Positions 7,076 through 14,580 of a DNA stretch of 15,076 nucleotides are shown in pieces. Numbering within the stretch: position 1 is the stretch's first letter; the number at the start of each line of letters is the position of its first letter. The translations under genes and the position numbers were made by a program. The notes below the pieces were generated by a model. The model did not search any database, had not been told where the DNA came from, and saw only the letters and a program-made list of their open reading frames with translations. Source of the DNA: Bacillota bacterium (GTDB lineage: Bacteria > Bacillota > Clostridia > Tissierellales > Sedimentibacteraceae); assembly GCA_029239575.1 (NCBI GenBank), contig JARBUP010000042.1:1-15076 (forward strand), given 5' to 3'.

Positions 7076-8340
7076 TCTATACCTCCACAACAATCAATGG
7101 GTATTCTTATTACAAATTCTGTTCCATTTTCTTCAGAAGAAAATACATTAATAGTTCCTTTAAAATGATTATTAATTAGGGCTTTAACATGTGTTAATCC
7201 AATTCCTCTATATATATCACCAGTGCTATAATCAAACTTAGTAGAAAATCCAGGGTTATATATGTAATCAAGGTTTTGTGACGAAATGCCTTTACCCGTA
7301 TCTTTAATTATAAATTTATGAAAATCTTTATCTATTTTATGATATATTTTTATATAGTTTTTACTTTTAGATAAATCAATGGATTCTATTGAATTATTAA
7401 CTAAATTTCTAAGAACAGACATTAGTTGAAAGTGACTTTTAGTTGTAAAATTAACTTCATAAATAAAATCAAGTTTAATACTATTTTTTTTATCTTCAAG
7501 TATTCTACAAGTACTATCTTTAAGTATATAAAAAATATCTTTAATACTCATTTCTGTTAAATCAATTTCATTTAATAATGTACTTTCAATACCTTTTATT
7601 ACACCAATATATTCTTTTTTTATTTCGTGAATATCTTTTGTAATATCAAGAGATATTCTTTTAATTTCTTCTGATTGTTCGGATAAAGACAGTTTTTCAT
7701 ATAGAATGTAAGCTTTACTCATTATACTTTCAATATCTTCAGAATTTTTTTTCATAAAATAAATTTCGCTTTTCAAGCTTGAAGTTAACAATATTAAATT
7801 TTGATATCTTTTTTCATGTTCTTCCTTAGTTATTAATATTTTATAGTTCCTGATTATAGTTAAAATCATTAATACTATTGTAGCTCGAACTGATGCTATA
7901 AAAAATAATATAATTAAATATGAAAAATCAGTAACAGTAAATGTTAATTTCATTCTTAATAGAACTTCAAAAACATTAGAAATAAAATCACACATAAGAA
8001 CTAAAAAAAACATCTTTGAAAAATTATGATTGTAGCTGGGTTTTTTAAATTTAAAGAGAAGACCATACATAATATAAAAAACAGAACCGGGATATACACT
8101 ATAAATAGATTGTAATATTCCTATATCTCTAATATTAAGAATGCTAAACCTAACAGCAAATATTAAAATAGCAGTTATAATTGCTGTTTTGAGGGAATCG
8201 ATTTCATCATATATAAGTAGGATTGGAAATATTATAACGGAAGTAGATACTCTAAAACCGTCTATTATGAAATTTAAATATAATTGTGATGTGGCTGTTA
8301 CAATAAATCCAATAATCAACATTTTTTGGAAATTTTTCAT
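7072..8340 (-). CDS. GlnK-like sensor histidine kinase
   Basis: This membrane sensor kinase of 422 residues is the partner of the regulator that follows. About six hydrophobic segments fill residues 7-165 with very short loops, so there is no large outside domain and the signal is probably sensed in or near the membrane. A helical, probably coiled linker (about 170-215) leads to the phospho-acceptor H238 in DIHEIKKEY. The ATPase part has an N box with N316 in RNLVNNSIES, a G1 box DTGKGIS (347-353) and a G2 box YRGIGLTHVK (about 378-387). This layout and the H box resemble Bacillus GlnK (YcbA), the kinase for GlnL. The start at 8340 (ATG) is preferred, with GAGG five bases upstream; the GTG two codons earlier lies inside that site. 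The gene has its own promoter. The ligand is not evident; a glutamine-like signal is an inference from the family. Confidence 0.87.
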   Translation of the reverse strand: MKNFQKMLIIGFIVTATSQLYLNFIIDGFRVSTSVIIFPILLIYDEIDSLKTAIITAILIFAVRFSILNIRDIGILQSIYSVYPGSVFYIMYGLLFKFKKPSYNHNFSKMFFLVLMCDFISNVFEVLLRMKLTFTVTDFSYLIILFFIASVRATIVLMILTIIRNYKILITKEEHEKRYQNLILLTSSLKSEIYFMKKNSEDIESIMSKAYILYEKLSLSEQSEEIKRISLDITKDIHEIKKEYIGVIKGIESTLLNEIDLTEMSIKDIFYILKDSTCRILEDKKNSIKLDFIYEVNFTTKSHFQLMSVLRNLVNNSIESIDLSKSKNYIKIYHKIDKDFHKFIIKDTGKGISSQNLDYIYNPGFSTKFDYSTGDIYRGIGLTHVKALINNHFKGTINVFSSEENGTEFVIRIPIDCCGGIE

Positions 8341-8370
8341 TGTCACCTCAAAGATATATTATTTATATAT

Positions 8371-8399
8371 ATTATATAATGACGAAGAAACAAAGACAA
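8371..8399 (-). promoter_or_regulatory. Sigma-A promoter of the sensor kinase/regulator operon
   Basis: On the minus strand TTGTCT (8394-8399) and a perfect TATAAT (8371-8376) are spaced by 17 bases, about 30 bases before the kinase start. This shows that the kinase and regulator can be transcribed independently of the 162-residue gene upstream. Confidence 0.7.
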
Positions 8400-8455
8400 T
8401 GTTTTTTAATTAAAATTTGTTATTAAAAGTTTTTTAACTTTAAAATAATTATTAA

Positions 8456-8944
8456 TTATAAAACAAATATTTTAGACTTTTCTTTAGCGGCTTCATTAAA
8501 ATATAAACTATTGCTATTTAAGTCAACACATAATAGCTGAACTTCACTCCAACCTTTAAAGTAAAGCTTGTAAGGTTTTGTATATTTTAAGTTTTTAATA
8601 TATTTAAGCAATGAGTCATTTGTCTTATCACAAACCATTATACCAACTATACATTTTTGAATGTGAAAGCAGGACTCAGATTCTTCGTTTGCAATTGAAA
8701 TTAAAAACTCTAAATATTCTTGAATATCACTTTCAGTTAAACTATTAAAATGCTTTAAATAATATTTTTCTAATATTTTATAGGATGAAAAAGGCAAAAT
8801 ATTTCTTTCAATAAGTTTTTCGGACATATAAATAGATTGGGCATGTAAATTTATTTTTACACCCTTTTCTTCAATATTATCATTAAATTTAAAATTATTA
8901 TTTAAACGTCTTTTTACTAAATATATGTATTCTTCGTAATTCAT
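8456..8944 (-). CDS. Uncharacterised 162-residue protein
   Basis: I do not recognise this protein. It is soluble by appearance, with no signal peptide or membrane segment, and rich in Lys, Glu, Asn, Ile and Tyr. The first 85 residues look mostly helical. The last 70 look mixed, with four cysteines (C92, C98, C105, C139) and a distinctive end: YFKGWSEVQLLCVDLNSNSLYFN. Coding is supported by an open frame over the full length, base composition like its neighbours, and a good AGGTGGG site four bases before the ATG at 8944. A GTG three codons earlier overlaps that site. It lies on the same strand as the sensor kinase, 115 bases upstream of it, with a kinase promoter between; no strong terminator is visible, so partial co-transcription is possible. 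A role with the two-component system is only suggested by position. Confidence 0.75.
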   Translation of the reverse strand: MNYEEYIYLVKRRLNNNFKFNDNIEEKGVKINLHAQSIYMSEKLIERNILPFSSYKILEKYYLKHFNSLTESDIQEYLEFLISIANEESESCFHIQKCIVGIMVCDKTNDSLLKYIKNLKYTKPYKLYFKGWSEVQLLCVDLNSNSLYFNEAAKEKSKIFVL

Positions 8945-8977
8945 AATACCCACCTAATCCTAATATGCACGAACTAT

Positions 8978-9006
8978 AGACTAACACCCTAAAGTTTTTT
9001 TGTCAA
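8978..9006 (-). promoter_or_regulatory. Possible promoter of the 162-residue protein gene
   Basis: On the minus strand there is a perfect -35 box TTGACA (9001-9006), and 17 bases on a poorer -10 box TAGTCT (8978-8983) that keeps the three most conserved positions. The leader would be about 27 bases. The strong -35 supports that the downstream gene is real. Confidence 0.5.
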
Positions 9007-9014
9007 ATTAAATA

Positions 9015-9043
9015 TTGAAAATAAATATTTATTGTTATATACT
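9015..9043 (+). promoter_or_regulatory. Sigma-A promoter of ilvE
   Basis: TTGAAA (9015-9020) and TATACT (9038-9043) are separated by 17 bases. Transcription would start near 9050, giving a leader of about 35 bases. No T-box or leader-peptide attenuator, as often used for branched-chain genes, fits in that space. The promoter is divergent from that of the 162-residue gene. Confidence 0.75.
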
Positions 9044-9085
9044 TGTAATTAGTATATATACATGTGATTTTATAAGGAGGATTTT

Positions 9086-10108
9086 ATGGAAAAGAAAAAT
9101 ATTAAATGGTCGGAACTTGGATTTAGTTACATTAAAACTGATAAAAGATACATATCTCATTGGAAAAATGGAAGCTGGGATGATGGACAACTTGTTGAAG
9201 ACAACAAAATTTCAATAAGCGAAGGATCTACATGTTTGCATTATGGACAAGAATGTTTTGAAGGTTTAAAAGCTTATACAACTAAAGATGGTGGTATTCA
9301 ATTATTTAGACCTGATATGAATGCTAAAAGAATGCAACAAACATGTGAAAAAATTATGATGCCTAAAGTACCTGTTGAAAAATTTATAGACGCTTGTATG
9401 CAGGTAGTTAAGGCAAATGAATCGTGGGTACCTCCATATGGTTCAGGTGCAACATTTTATTTAAGGCCATATGTAATTGGTGTTGGTGATAATATTGGAG
9501 TAAGACCTGCTGAAGAATATATATTTGGGGTTTTCGGTATGCCAGTTGGACCTTATTTCAAAGGAGGCATGAATCCAGTTAACTTTATAACAACGGATGC
9601 TGATAGAGCTGCTCCACACGGAACAGGTAAAATTAAAGTTGGCGGAAATTATGCTGCAAGCTTACAATCACATTATGAAGCAGTAAAACGCGGATTTGCT
9701 GATTGCATTTATCTTGATCCTTTAACACATACAAAAATTGATGAAGTAGGAGCTGCTAATTTCTTTGGTGTAACTAAGGACAATAAATTTGTAACGCCAG
9801 ATTCAACTTCTATACTGCCAAGTATTACAAAATTTTCACTTTTACATGTAGCAAAGCATTATTTAAATATGGAAACTGAAGAAACAGATGTTTTAGTCGA
9901 CAATTTAGATATTTTTGCTGAAGTAGGTGCATGTGGAACTGCAGCAGTTATAACTCCTATTGGTGGAATAGAACATAATGGTAAAATGCATGTTTTTTAT
10001 AGCGAAACAGAAGTTGGACCAGTTACTAAGAAGTTATATAATACGTTGTATGGAATTCAAATGGGTGATATAGAAGCACCTGAAGGATGGATTTATAAAG
10101 TAATTTAA
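9086..10108 (+). CDS. ilvE: Branched-chain amino acid aminotransferase
   Basis: This cytoplasmic PLP enzyme (fold type IV) moves the amino group between leucine, isoleucine or valine and 2-oxoglutarate. It serves as the last step of their synthesis or the first of their breakdown. At 340 residues it is near the usual 340-360 of the type II BCAT group (Bacillus YbgE/YwaA, mitochondrial BCAT). The PLP lysine is K184 in KIKVGGNYAASL, E220 in IDEVGAANFF meets the pyridine nitrogen, and the BCAT motif GQECFEGLKAY lies near residues 54-64. The alternate domain contact FYLRPYVIGVGDNIG starts at about 124. An AAGGAGG site five bases before the ATG fixes the start. It stands alone, with its own promoter and terminator and no other ilv/leu genes nearby. 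In an amino-acid fermenter it may serve breakdown as much as synthesis. Confidence 0.94.
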   Translation: MEKKNIKWSELGFSYIKTDKRYISHWKNGSWDDGQLVEDNKISISEGSTCLHYGQECFEGLKAYTTKDGGIQLFRPDMNAKRMQQTCEKIMMPKVPVEKFIDACMQVVKANESWVPPYGSGATFYLRPYVIGVGDNIGVRPAEEYIFGVFGMPVGPYFKGGMNPVNFITTDADRAAPHGTGKIKVGGNYAASLQSHYEAVKRGFADCIYLDPLTHTKIDEVGAANFFGVTKDNKFVTPDSTSILPSITKFSLLHVAKHYLNMETEETDVLVDNLDIFAEVGACGTAAVITPIGGIEHNGKMHVFYSETEVGPVTKKLYNTLYGIQMGDIEAPEGWIYKVI

Positions 10109-10120
10109 TATTGAATAAGT

Positions 10121-10150
10121 AAATCCTCGCTTTAAGCGAGGATTTTGTTT
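10121..10150. terminator. Terminator after ilvE, shared with the convergent ATPase gene
   Basis: Bases 10121-10130 (AAATCCTCGC) and 10136-10145 form a perfect 10 bp stem with a 5-base loop, followed by TTGTTTT. It lies 12 bases after the ilvE stop and 8 bases before the end of the convergent ATPase gene. On the plus strand it is a standard Rho-independent terminator. Read the other way the tail (TTTACTTATT) is less T-rich, so it may work less well for the ATPase gene. Confidence 0.88.
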
Positions 10151-10157
10151 TGAAAAA

Positions 10158-12857
10158 TTATAAGAATTTAGCTACTTCTTCTTTCGTATGGCGAAGACGT
10201 AAAATTGATTTACGCATAAAATCAAATGGTATTACTGTAATGGAAAGAGAAAGCACTGTAAAAAATTCTCTAAAAGTTAAGCCATATGCCCTAAACACTT
10301 TGCCTCCATAATAAATCATTATTATTTGAATTATAGAAACAAGTATCATAATAACAACAAATGATTTATTTTTTAATATATGTGAAAGTAAGTTTATTCT
10401 TTGTGTTCTTGAATTTAAACTGTTGAATATGGCACAAAACATAAACAAAGCAAAAAAACCAGTAAGCAAATATAATTCATGTTGTGATTGTCTGAAAATA
10501 AGTTTTATATGTTCAGATTTCAAAAACAATACACATAAAAAAGTTGTGTATAACCCTGTAAAAAATATTTGATTTTCCATATACCTGTTTATAATTTTTT
10601 CGTTTTTCACTTTTGGCATTTCTTCCATATATTCAGGTAAAGGTGGTTCACCAGCAAATGCTAATCCTGCTAATGTATCCATTACCATATTAACCCATAA
10701 CATTTGTATAACAGTTATAGGGGAATCAACTCCTATAAACTGTCCAATTAAAGAAGTTAAAACTGCACATACGTTAATTGATAATTGAAATATTATAAAT
10801 TTTCTAATACTTTTGAAAATAGTTCGACCATAAAGTATAGCTTTGGTAATGGAAAGAAAATTATCGTCAAGAATTACTATGTCGGAGGCTTCTTTAGCTA
10901 TTTCTGTTCCACTTCCCATAGAAAATCCAACATCTGCTTTTTTTAATGCAGGAGCATCGTTAACTCCATCACCCGTCATACCTGCTACTAATCCCATTTG
11001 CTGACTGATTTTAATGAGCCTGCTTTTATCACTTGGAAGTGCTCTTGCTACTACGCGCAATTTTGGTAAAATTTTCATTACTTCTTCATCTGATAAATTA
11101 TTTAATTCATTAGAATCTATAATAATATTTTCATGAGTTTCCCTTATTAGTCCAGATTCATATGCAATGGCTTTTGCTGTGTTTTTACTGTCACCTGTAA
11201 TCATGACAACTTGTACACCTGCATTTGTTACTTGTAAAACACTGTCTTTTACATTGTTTCTCACTTCATCTTTTATTCCAACTATTCCAACTAAAGTTAA
11301 ATTAGAAAAATCACCTTTGTTTATATCATCTAAATTTTCTTTTGATGTAGCAAGAGCTAAAACTCTTATACCTTTTGCAGTCATGGAATTAATTTTTTGT
11401 GTTATATATAATGTGTTTAAAATATGCTGCTCTTCACCATTTATGTCATAATATTTTTTACAATAAGGAAGAATTATTTCAGGTGCACCTTTTATTAAGG
11501 TAAGATTTAAATCACCATCTATTTCAGTCATAGAATATTTATTTTTGCTGTTAAATAAAACTGAATCTTTTTTTATAATATTTAAATTATTTAAAGGGCA
11601 TTCTGTTACAAAGTTCAGCAATGCTCTGTCAGTTGAATTGCCGCCTATTATTACTGTTTTGTCTTTTTCATATGTTATATTTGAAGAATTATTATAAAAT
11701 GATGATACATAAATTAATTTCCAAAGGTTGTTTTGTATTTTTATATCCCATTTGTCTTTATAATCTGTTCCATTTCCGCTTATGAACTCTGAAACCTGTA
11801 ATTTTCCCTTTGTTAGTGTTCCTGTTTTATCCGTAAATAAAATATTTAAACTTCCAGCAGTTTCTATTCCTACAAGTTTTCTTACTAATACATTATCTTT
11901 TATCATTCTTTTCATATTGGATGAAAGAACAACTGTTATCATTACGGGCAATCCTTCAGGTACAGCTACAACTATTATTGTTATTGCATAAGTAATAGCC
12001 CTCAACACATCACTCAATAAATAAAGGGGATGAGAGTAATAAGCTAATATTTCAACATAATTAAAATGGTTGTCTATAACTATTGATTTAAAAAGTGATG
12101 ATATTAAAATTAAAATAGCTCCTATATAACCAAAACGACTAATGCTTTTAGCTAAATCTGTAAGCTTTTGTTTTAAAGGGCTATCTTCCTGTTCTTCTTG
12201 AAGTTCTTTAGCAAGCTTACCATAAAAAGTTTTATCACCAACATCTTTTACTAACATTACTCCTTCACCTTCACAAACAATGCTTCCATTAAATAAAGAA
12301 CACTCATTTAAAAAATCAATTGAATGTGAAACTTGTGTAATATTGCTTGGAATTTTATGAGCTTCTTTTGTTTCCCCATTTAAAGCTGACTGATCAACAT
12401 CTATATTTCCACCTATTAAAATACCGTCTGCAGGTATTTTATCCCCAGGTTGCAAACATATGTAATCACCTACAACAACCTCTGTAACAGCAATTTCTGC
12501 TAAATGGTTGTCCCTATAAACTTTGCATTTAATTTTTTTAGAATCTTCCATAAGCTTTTCAAAGGCTAATTGGCTGCCATACTCTGAAATACTTGAGACT
12601 AATGTGGCTAATATAATGGAAACTAAAATTCCAATGGATTCATACCAATTAAAATGCCTTATAAAAAAAATCGTATTAAGTAAAAGTGCTACTAATAAAA
12701 TTTTTATTGTTGGATCTCCAAAGCTTTGTAAATAGTGATTTAAAAAAGTTTTTCTTTTTCCTGTTGTAATTTCATTTGAACCATAGTTTAATCTTGATTT
12801 TTCTACCTCTTTTTTACTTAATCCGCTGTAATTTTTAATGGTTGTCCTATTTTGCAT
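10158..12857 (-). CDS. Calcium-transporting P-type ATPase (PMCA-like)
   Basis: This membrane pump of 899 residues uses ATP to export calcium, or a similar cation. Domain order is complete: an N-terminal cation-ATPase region, two membrane helices (about 52-90), the actuator domain with PGDKIPADG (137-145), then helices 3-4 with the ion-site motif PEGLP (300-304). The phosphorylated D343 is in DKTGTLTKG, the nucleotide domain has KGAPE (456-460), and MITGD (552-556) and MTGDGVNDAP (627-636) follow. Six C-terminal helices complete it. N723 and D727 in helix 6 (LWVNMVMDTLAG) match the calcium ligands of PMCA-type pumps, which carry one calcium site. The actuator loop, usually TGES, reads NGET here (160-163) with the key Glu kept. 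The start has GAGGTG a few bases upstream. The gene is monocistronic between convergent ilvE and divergent greA. Sodium or manganese cannot be excluded as substrate. Confidence 0.92.
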   Translation of the reverse strand: MQNRTTIKNYSGLSKKEVEKSRLNYGSNEITTGKRKTFLNHYLQSFGDPTIKILLVALLLNTIFFIRHFNWYESIGILVSIILATLVSSISEYGSQLAFEKLMEDSKKIKCKVYRDNHLAEIAVTEVVVGDYICLQPGDKIPADGILIGGNIDVDQSALNGETKEAHKIPSNITQVSHSIDFLNECSLFNGSIVCEGEGVMLVKDVGDKTFYGKLAKELQEEQEDSPLKQKLTDLAKSISRFGYIGAILILISSLFKSIVIDNHFNYVEILAYYSHPLYLLSDVLRAITYAITIIVVAVPEGLPVMITVVLSSNMKRMIKDNVLVRKLVGIETAGSLNILFTDKTGTLTKGKLQVSEFISGNGTDYKDKWDIKIQNNLWKLIYVSSFYNNSSNITYEKDKTVIIGGNSTDRALLNFVTECPLNNLNIIKKDSVLFNSKNKYSMTEIDGDLNLTLIKGAPEIILPYCKKYYDINGEEQHILNTLYITQKINSMTAKGIRVLALATSKENLDDINKGDFSNLTLVGIVGIKDEVRNNVKDSVLQVTNAGVQVVMITGDSKNTAKAIAYESGLIRETHENIIIDSNELNNLSDEEVMKILPKLRVVARALPSDKSRLIKISQQMGLVAGMTGDGVNDAPALKKADVGFSMGSGTEIAKEASDIVILDDNFLSITKAILYGRTIFKSIRKFIIFQLSINVCAVLTSLIGQFIGVDSPITVIQMLWVNMVMDTLAGLAFAGEPPLPEYMEEMPKVKNEKIINRYMENQIFFTGLYTTFLCVLFLKSEHIKLIFRQSQHELYLLTGFFALFMFCAIFNSLNSRTQRINLLSHILKNKSFVVIMILVSIIQIIMIYYGGKVFRAYGLTFREFFTVLSLSITVIPFDFMRKSILRLRHTKEEVAKFL

Positions 12858-12916
12858 TTTACACCTCTTTTTATATTCGTTAAATAAATCTTATTCAATA
12901 TATGAGGACCAGCATT

Positions 12917-12922
12917 ATTATA
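12917..12922 (-). promoter_or_regulatory. Possible -10 box of the calcium ATPase gene
   Basis: On the minus strand a perfect TATAAT lies about 60 bases before the ATPase start, but no good -35 box is found 16-18 bases upstream of it. It is the best candidate in the 171-base divergent region between the ATPase and greA genes. Confidence 0.35.
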
Positions 12923-12949
12923 GAACAAAGAATTAAAGTAATTTATTTG

Positions 12950-12977
12950 TTGAAAATTTAAAAAAATGGGGTATAAT
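12950..12977 (+). promoter_or_regulatory. Sigma-A promoter of greA
   Basis: TTGAAA (12950-12955) and a perfect TATAAT (12972-12977) are separated by 16 bases. The start would be near 12984, about 45 bases before the greA ATG. Confidence 0.7.
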
Positions 12978-13028
12978 AGTAATAATGATTTATAATAACT
13001 TATTTTAATAAATTTAGGTGGGAAAACT

Positions 13029-13499
13029 ATGAACGATGAAATATTAGTCACTGAAGAGGGATATCAAGAATTATTAAATGAAATAGAGACAAGGAAATCT
13101 AAAACAAGAAAAGAAATATCTGAAAGAATAAAAGGGGCCTTGAAAGAAGGCGACTTAAGTGAAAATGCAGAATATACAGAATCAAAAGATGAACAAAATA
13201 AAAATGAATCCAGAATTATTGTATTAGAATACCAAATAAAACATGCAAAAATATTAAAACCTAATGAAAAGTTAAAAGGTACAGTTCAAATAGGAAGTAA
13301 AGTAAAAGTAAGAGATATAGAGTTTGATGAAATAGAAGAATACTCAGTAGTAGGTGTTACAGAAGCCGATCCTATACATGGTAAAATATCTTTAATTTCT
13401 CCTTTGGGATCAGTATTAATGGGAAAAAAAATAGGAGATTTAGTTGATGTATCATCTCCTGGAGGTATTGTTAAATACGAAATTATAGAATTATATTAA
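13029..13499 (+). CDS. greA: Transcription elongation factor GreA
   Basis: GreA enters the secondary channel of RNA polymerase and stimulates cleavage of the backtracked transcript, rescuing stalled complexes. The protein has 156 residues, the normal length (158 in E. coli). Residues 1-75 form the antiparallel coiled coil with the catalytic tip GDLSENAEY; D42 and E45 correspond to the E. coli acidic pair D41 and E44. Residues from about 80 form the FKBP-like domain, with the family-typical stretch SPLGSVLMGKKIGD. AGGTGGG lies six bases before the ATG. The acidic tip separates true GreA from Gfh-type anti-cleavage factors. It has its own promoter and is followed by a hairpin. Confidence 0.96.
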   Translation: MNDEILVTEEGYQELLNEIETRKSKTRKEISERIKGALKEGDLSENAEYTESKDEQNKNESRIIVLEYQIKHAKILKPNEKLKGTVQIGSKVKVRDIEFDEIEEYSVVGVTEADPIHGKISLISPLGSVLMGKKIGDLVDVSSPGGIVKYEIIELY

Positions 13500-13515
13500 C
13501 TGAATTAAATTTTGT

Positions 13516-13555
13516 TTAAGCTTTGTAATGTATGATTACAAGGCTTAATTATATT
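13516..13555 (+). terminator. Hairpin after greA, probable terminator
   Basis: Bases 13516-13529 and 13535-13548 pair over 14 positions (one G-T wobble) around a 5-base loop, 16 bases after the greA stop codon. The tail TTATATTG is a poor T tract, so termination may be incomplete and some read-through into the next gene is likely. Confidence 0.6.
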
Positions 13556-13577
13556 GAAATAATTTAAGATATATTTC

Positions 13578-13606
13578 TTGTATAATCCTTGGGTTAATTG
13601 TATAAT
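13578..13606 (+). promoter_or_regulatory. Probable promoter of the DUF1385-prmC operon
   Basis: TTGTAT (13578-13583) and a perfect TATAAT (13601-13606) are separated by 17 bases. The -35 hexamer overlaps an upstream TATAAT (13581-13586) that could be a second -10 box, with TTGAAA at 13554-13559 as its -35 at a long 21-base spacing. Transcription from the main site would start near 13613, 20 bases before the ATG. Confidence 0.55.
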
Positions 13607-13632
13607 AATTGATGAAAAGAAAAGGGGACAAT

Positions 13633-14580
13633 ATGATTCGTAATAATGAAATAGAAACAGTTAAGAAGACAAGTATTGGTGGCCAGGCATTAATAGAAGG
13701 TATTATGATGAAAGGTCCTGACAATATGGCAACTGCCATAAGAAAACCCGATGGTGAAATAATAGTAAAAAAAGAGAAAAATAATCCCATGTTTAAAAAC
13801 AAATTTTTTAAACTACCTATAATAAGGGGTTCATTTATTTTAATAGATTCAATGGTAAATGGTGTAAAAGAACTTATGTATTCAGCAGAATTTTTTGGTG
13901 AAGAATATGAAGAAGATGCTCTGGATAAATTCATAAAAAAAATATTTAAAGATAAAGCAGATACTGCAATCATATATGTTTCAGTTTTTATAGCTATGTT
14001 ATTTTCAATAGGAATATTTATATTAGGACCTTCGCTTTTAACTAATTTACTACAAGGAATGGTTAAAAACACATTTATGCTTAATTTAATTGAAGGGATA
14101 ATAAGAGTTGCTATATTTGTTATCTATGTTTTGTTAGTTTCTAAATTAAATGATATAAAAAGAGTGTTCATGTATCACGGAGCTGAACATAAAACCATAT
14201 ATTGTTATGAAAATGGTGAGGAGCTGACAGTTGAAAATGCAAAAAAATATTCAACTCTTCATCCAAGATGTGGAAGCAGTTTTATGATAAATGTAATGAT
14301 TATAAGCATTATTGTATTTGCATTCTTTGGATGGCCAAATCCTTTAATGCGTGTTGTTATAAGACTTTTAATGTTGCCTTTAATTGCAGGATTGTCTTAT
14401 GAACTTAACAGATTTATTGGAAAAAGAAATTCAGATAATTTTTTATTTAAAATGGTCACATACCCAGGATTCTTAATTCAAAAAATAACAACTAAAGAGC
14501 CGGATGATTCAATGTTAGAAGTTGCCATAGCAGCTATGAATGAAGTTATTCCTGAAAATGGAGAAGATGATAGATGGTAA
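13633..14580 (+). CDS. DUF1385 family membrane protein (YqhQ-like)
   Basis: This conserved membrane protein of 315 residues has no established biochemical function. It shows the family's fixed points: GGQALIEGIMMKGP near the N-terminus (about 16-29), YHGAEHKTIYCYENGEE (about 181-197), HPRCGSSFM (about 209-217) and a C-terminal TTKEPDDSMLEVAIAAM. Hydrophobic segments lie at about 105-130, 142-168, 217-234 and 236-257. The His/Glu/Cys-containing motifs suggest metal binding or catalysis, but this is an inference. The start is set at the ATG 13633, with AAGGGG five bases before it; the longer frame from a TTG at 13609 would read through that site. It overlaps prmC by 7 bases. The arrangement of this family upstream of prmC (and usually prfA) is common in Clostridia and suggests a translation-linked operon, though it need not mean shared function. 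Confidence 0.9.
   Translation: MIRNNEIETVKKTSIGGQALIEGIMMKGPDNMATAIRKPDGEIIVKKEKNNPMFKNKFFKLPIIRGSFILIDSMVNGVKELMYSAEFFGEEYEEDALDKFIKKIFKDKADTAIIYVSVFIAMLFSIGIFILGPSLLTNLLQGMVKNTFMLNLIEGIIRVAIFVIYVLLVSKLNDIKRVFMYHGAEHKTIYCYENGEELTVENAKKYSTLHPRCGSSFMINVMIISIIVFAFFGWPNPLMRVVIRLLMLPLIAGLSYELNRFIGKRNSDNFLFKMVTYPGFLIQKITTKEPDDSMLEVAIAAMNEVIPENGEDDRW

Noticed and set aside
8426..8441. AAAGTT-TTTT-AACTTT hairpin after the 162-residue gene as a terminator
   Set aside because: Only 6 bp, nearly all A-T; too weak to support a terminator call in DNA this AT-rich.
9044..9085. T-box or leader-peptide attenuation of ilvE
   Set aside because: The leader is about 35 bases and has no specifier loop, antiterminator or terminator hairpin.
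12868..12896. TTGAAT-17-TATAAA on the minus strand as the ATPase promoter
   Set aside because: The -10 box is so close to the gene that transcription would start within the ribosome binding site.
12818..13051. 77-codon minus-strand frame across the ATPase start and greA start
   Set aside because: It overlaps the beginnings of two certain genes and their divergent promoters; no start site or recognisable domain.
13545..14072. 175-codon open frame on the minus strand
   Set aside because: It is fully antisense to the end of the greA intergenic region and the DUF1385 gene, has no ribosome binding site, and its composition is what the reverse of a membrane protein gene gives.
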